Source: Spirochaetaceae bacterium
GTDB taxonomy: Bacteria > Spirochaetota > Spirochaetia > Treponematales > Breznakiellaceae
Length of the DNA: 6,874 nt
Assembly (NCBI GenBank): GCA_031268255.1
Contig: JAIRXO010000046.1
Span: forward strand, 1-6,874
Direction of reading: 5' to 3'
Shown here: one piece after another, positions 5,916 to 6,874 of the stretch
Layout of the letters: every line of letters starts with the position of its first letter
How positions within the stretch are numbered: the stretch's first letter is position 1
The notes under the pieces: model-generated
What the model saw: only the letters and a program-made list of their open reading frames with translations
Told to the model about the DNA's origin: nothing
The model's database searches: none
Translations under genes and position numbers: made by a program

Positions 5916-5932
5916 TATATTCAATGAATATA
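5916..5932. promoter_or_regulatory. 17-bp AT-rich palindrome at the flavoprotein transcription start
   Basis: TATATTCA and TGAATATA are perfect inverted arms around a central A. The predicted start of the flavoprotein mRNA (near 5930) lies inside it, so a bound protein would block initiation. A second, wider dyad, CAATGA (5922-5927) and TCATTG (5943-5948), overlaps it and spans the -10 box. TATAATTCA also occurs twice, at 5901-5909 and 5929-5937. AT-rich sequence makes some symmetry likely by chance, but perfect 8-base arms at this place suggest an operator. Confidence 0.5.
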
Positions 5933-5936
5933 ATTC

Positions 5937-5965
5937 AATATATCATTGTGAAGCGGTCCTGTCAA
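5937..5965 (-). promoter_or_regulatory. Sigma70-type promoter of the flavoprotein gene
   Basis: On the minus strand TTGACA (5965-5960), exactly 17 bases and TATATT (5942-5937) give a strong near-consensus promoter. Transcription would start near 5930, leaving a leader of about 53 bases before the GTG at 5877. Confidence 0.75.
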
Positions 5966-5968
5966 GAA
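5956..5968. promoter_or_regulatory. Candidate TetR operator over the flavoprotein -35 box
   Basis: GTCCTGTCAAGAA matches the reverse complement of the perfect palindrome at 6013-6025 (TTCCTGTCAGGAA) at 11 of 13 positions. It overlaps the -35 box of the flavoprotein promoter (5960-5965). Centres of the two sites are 57 bases apart. Part of the match is inherent in a TTGACA box, which lowers its weight. Confidence 0.5.
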
Positions 5969-5984
5969 ATAAATTCTCACCGGC

Positions 5985-6013
5985 ATGACAAATTTGCGCT
6001 CCTGGTGTATAGT
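5985..6013 (+). promoter_or_regulatory. Sigma70-type promoter of the TetR-family gene
   Basis: ATGACA (5985-5990), a 17-base spacer and TATAGT (6008-6013) each match consensus at five of six positions. Transcription would start near 6020, about 16 bases before the ATG at 6036. An upstream in-frame ATG at 5985 is part of this -35 box and so cannot be the start of a message made here. Confidence 0.7.
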
Positions 6014-6025
6014 TCCTGACAGGAA
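6013..6025. promoter_or_regulatory. Candidate TetR operator over the regulator's own transcription start
   Basis: TTCCTG-A-CAGGAA is a perfect 13-base palindrome. It runs from the last base of the tetR -10 box across the predicted start (about 6020) to the edge of the Shine-Dalgarno. This is a standard position for autorepression by a TetR-family protein, and a near copy sits over the divergent promoter. Confidence 0.6.
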
Positions 6026-6028
6026 GGA
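6024..6028 (+). promoter_or_regulatory. Shine-Dalgarno deciding the TetR start
   Basis: AAGGA is 7 bases before the ATG at 6036, the same spacing as at the flavodoxin-like, permease and asd starts. It rules for this ATG over the in-frame ATG at 5985. Confidence 0.8.
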
Positions 6029-6035
6029 CGGAAGC

Positions 6036-6710
6036 ATGGCTAAAGAACTTACAAAACGCCAATTACAGGCCAGGGAATCCAAAAAGAAGATACACAATTC
6101 AGCGATAAGGCTCTGGCAGGAACATGATTACGAAAAAGTTACCATAGAGCAGTTGTGCAGCAACGCCGGAGTATCGGCGGGACTTTTTTATAACTATTAC
6201 GGTTCCAAAGAAGATGTACTCAGAGGCGATTACGAGCTGTTTGACCAGATCATAGACCAGGCGGGTAAAAAATTCCCCGCATCCTCAAACCTTGACGCCA
6301 TACGCATGACAGAGTACCTCCATGCATGCTATTCCGCCGCGGTGGGATATAAAATAGTAACCCAGTGGTACCGGATACATCTCAGCGTCACTAACGCGGA
6401 CATACCCAGCGAATCGGCCATGCTCAACAGGAACATACACAACCTTACGATCCGGGCCCTTAAAGCCGGAGAACTGCACAGAGCCTGGGACGGCGAAACC
6501 GCCTCCCGCTTAATCCTCAGCCATACCAGGGGGACCGTCTTTGACTGGGCCATGCGCAAGGGCTCTTACGATCTTGTCGAACGCATGGCAGGGGATCTGG
6601 AGATCGTTCTGGCCCTTTTGAAACAGGAACTCCGCGCACCGGTCAGCCGCAGGCTGCTTGCCGCGGCCAAAAAATTCTTTACCGGCCTGGCAGCGGAAGC
6701 CGGTCTCTAG
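6036..6710 (+). CDS. TetR/AcrR-family transcriptional regulator
   Basis: A 224-residue protein of normal family length. A basic N-terminal helix (K-R-Q-L-Q-A-R-E-S-K-K-K, 7-18) leads into the TetR DNA-binding domain, with the helix-turn-helix at about 36-55: T-I-E-Q-L-C-S-N-A-G-V-S-A-G-L-F-Y-N-Y-Y, then G-S-K-E-D-V-L. The remainder (about 65-224) is a helical ligand/dimer domain with no recognisable subfamily motif, so the inducer cannot be named. It stands back to back with the flavoprotein gene across 158 bases that hold both promoters and a pair of matching palindromic sites. Local control of the flavoprotein and of itself is the likely job. The in-frame ATG at 5985 would add 17 residues atypical of the family and lies upstream of the predicted transcription start. 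Confidence 0.92.
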   Translation: MAKELTKRQLQARESKKKIHNSAIRLWQEHDYEKVTIEQLCSNAGVSAGLFYNYYGSKEDVLRGDYELFDQIIDQAGKKFPASSNLDAIRMTEYLHACYSAAVGYKIVTQWYRIHLSVTNADIPSESAMLNRNIHNLTIRALKAGELHRAWDGETASRLILSHTRGTVFDWAMRKGSYDLVERMAGDLEIVLALLKQELRAPVSRRLLAAAKKFFTGLAAEAGL

Positions 6711-6712
6711 TC

Positions 6713-6731
6713 GCCGGACTGCCGCGCCGGC
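6713..6731. other. Weak GC-rich hairpin between convergent genes
   Basis: GCCGG (6713-6717) and CCGGC (6727-6731) are inverted around a nine-base loop just past the tetR stop codon. No T-run follows on either strand, so it is not a convincing intrinsic terminator. The rest of the 55-base gap is AT-rich and shows no other element. Confidence 0.25.
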
Positions 6732-6765
6732 ATATATTCAAATAATACACAAAGTACCATTTTCT

Positions 6766-6873
6766 TTATATATCATTGTCTTTATTACCATTTTTTCCTG
6801 ATACTATATCTTTAATTAATATGTCATTTAGTTTTGCGGGTTCTTCAAATACAGGGCTATGCGCAGACTCATA
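6766..6873 (-). CDS. C-terminal end of a probable alpha/beta hydrolase (5' part beyond window)
   Basis: Thirty-five residues and a TAA are visible on the minus strand; the frame is open at the window edge. The stretch E-S-A-H-S-P-V-F-E-E-P-A-K-L-N-D-I-L-I matches the C-terminal signature of alpha/beta hydrolases, where the His (codon 6861-6859) completes the catalytic triad and the E-E-P segment follows. The reaction and substrate cannot be told from this piece. The tail after it is polar (G-K-N-G-N-K-D-N-D-I). Base composition is about 30% GC by hand count, well below its neighbours. It converges with tetR, which ends 55 bases away. Confidence 0.65.
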   Translation of the reverse strand, partial: YESAHSPVFEEPAKLNDILIKDIVSGKNGNKDNDI

Positions 6874-6874
6874 A

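Noticed and set aside
5985..6035. Upstream ATG start for the TetR gene at 5985
   Set aside because: This ATG is part of the likely -35 box, lies before the predicted transcription start and has no Shine-Dalgarno; the ATG at 6036 has one.
6713..6731. Intrinsic terminator for tetR or for the convergent hydrolase gene
   Set aside because: The stem has only five pairs, the loop is nine bases and there is no T-run on either strand.

Overview
The window carries seven genes, six on the minus strand and one (a TetR-family regulator) on the plus strand. The two genes at the edges are cut off. GC content is around 50% except for a sharp fall at the right end. There are no RNA genes, insertion sequences or CRISPR repeats. 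An archaeal/fungal-type aspartate-semialdehyde dehydrogenase, a stand-alone AAA_14/DUF4143 ATPase and two lipid-anchored flavoproteins together suggest an anaerobic bacterium of the host-associated spirochaete (Treponema-like) kind. That is an inference from gene content, not a proven assignment.

Left region (1-2660, minus strand): an AAA_14/DUF4143 ATPase, a UPF0718/ArsP_1-type permease and the 5' part of a flavodoxin-like lipoprotein are read in that order, with gaps of 14 and 55 bases, and probably form one transcription unit. It starts at a near-consensus sigma70 promoter whose -10 box lies six bases before the ATPase ATG, so the ATPase mRNA is predicted to be leaderless. A dyad/direct-repeat pair brackets this promoter. 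A long-stem hairpin at 2759-2795 separates this unit from the one upstream.

Middle region (2796-5877, minus strand): a large exported flavoprotein is followed, after 73 bases, by asd. The flavoprotein is a lipoprotein with a fumarate-reductase-like FAD domain and a C-terminal FMN_bind domain that carries a covalent-flavinylation motif. It lacks two residues expected of a true fumarate reductase, so its substrate is unknown.

Right region (5878-6874): a 158-base divergent control region separates the flavoprotein gene from a plus-strand TetR-type regulator. Both promoters can be read, TTGACA-17-TATATT leftward and ATGACA-17-TATAGT rightward. A 13-base palindrome over the regulator's transcription start has an 11/13 match over the -35 box of the flavoprotein promoter, and a separate AT-rich 17-base palindrome covers the flavoprotein transcription start. 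The simplest reading is that the TetR protein represses both itself and the flavoprotein, in response to a ligand that may be the flavoprotein's substrate. At the right edge a convergent, AT-rich (about 30% GC) gene end looks like the C-terminus of an alpha/beta hydrolase.

Four of the six visible gene starts have a Shine-Dalgarno sequence 7 bases from the start codon. The flavoprotein GTG start has one at 5-6 bases, and only the ATPase has none.
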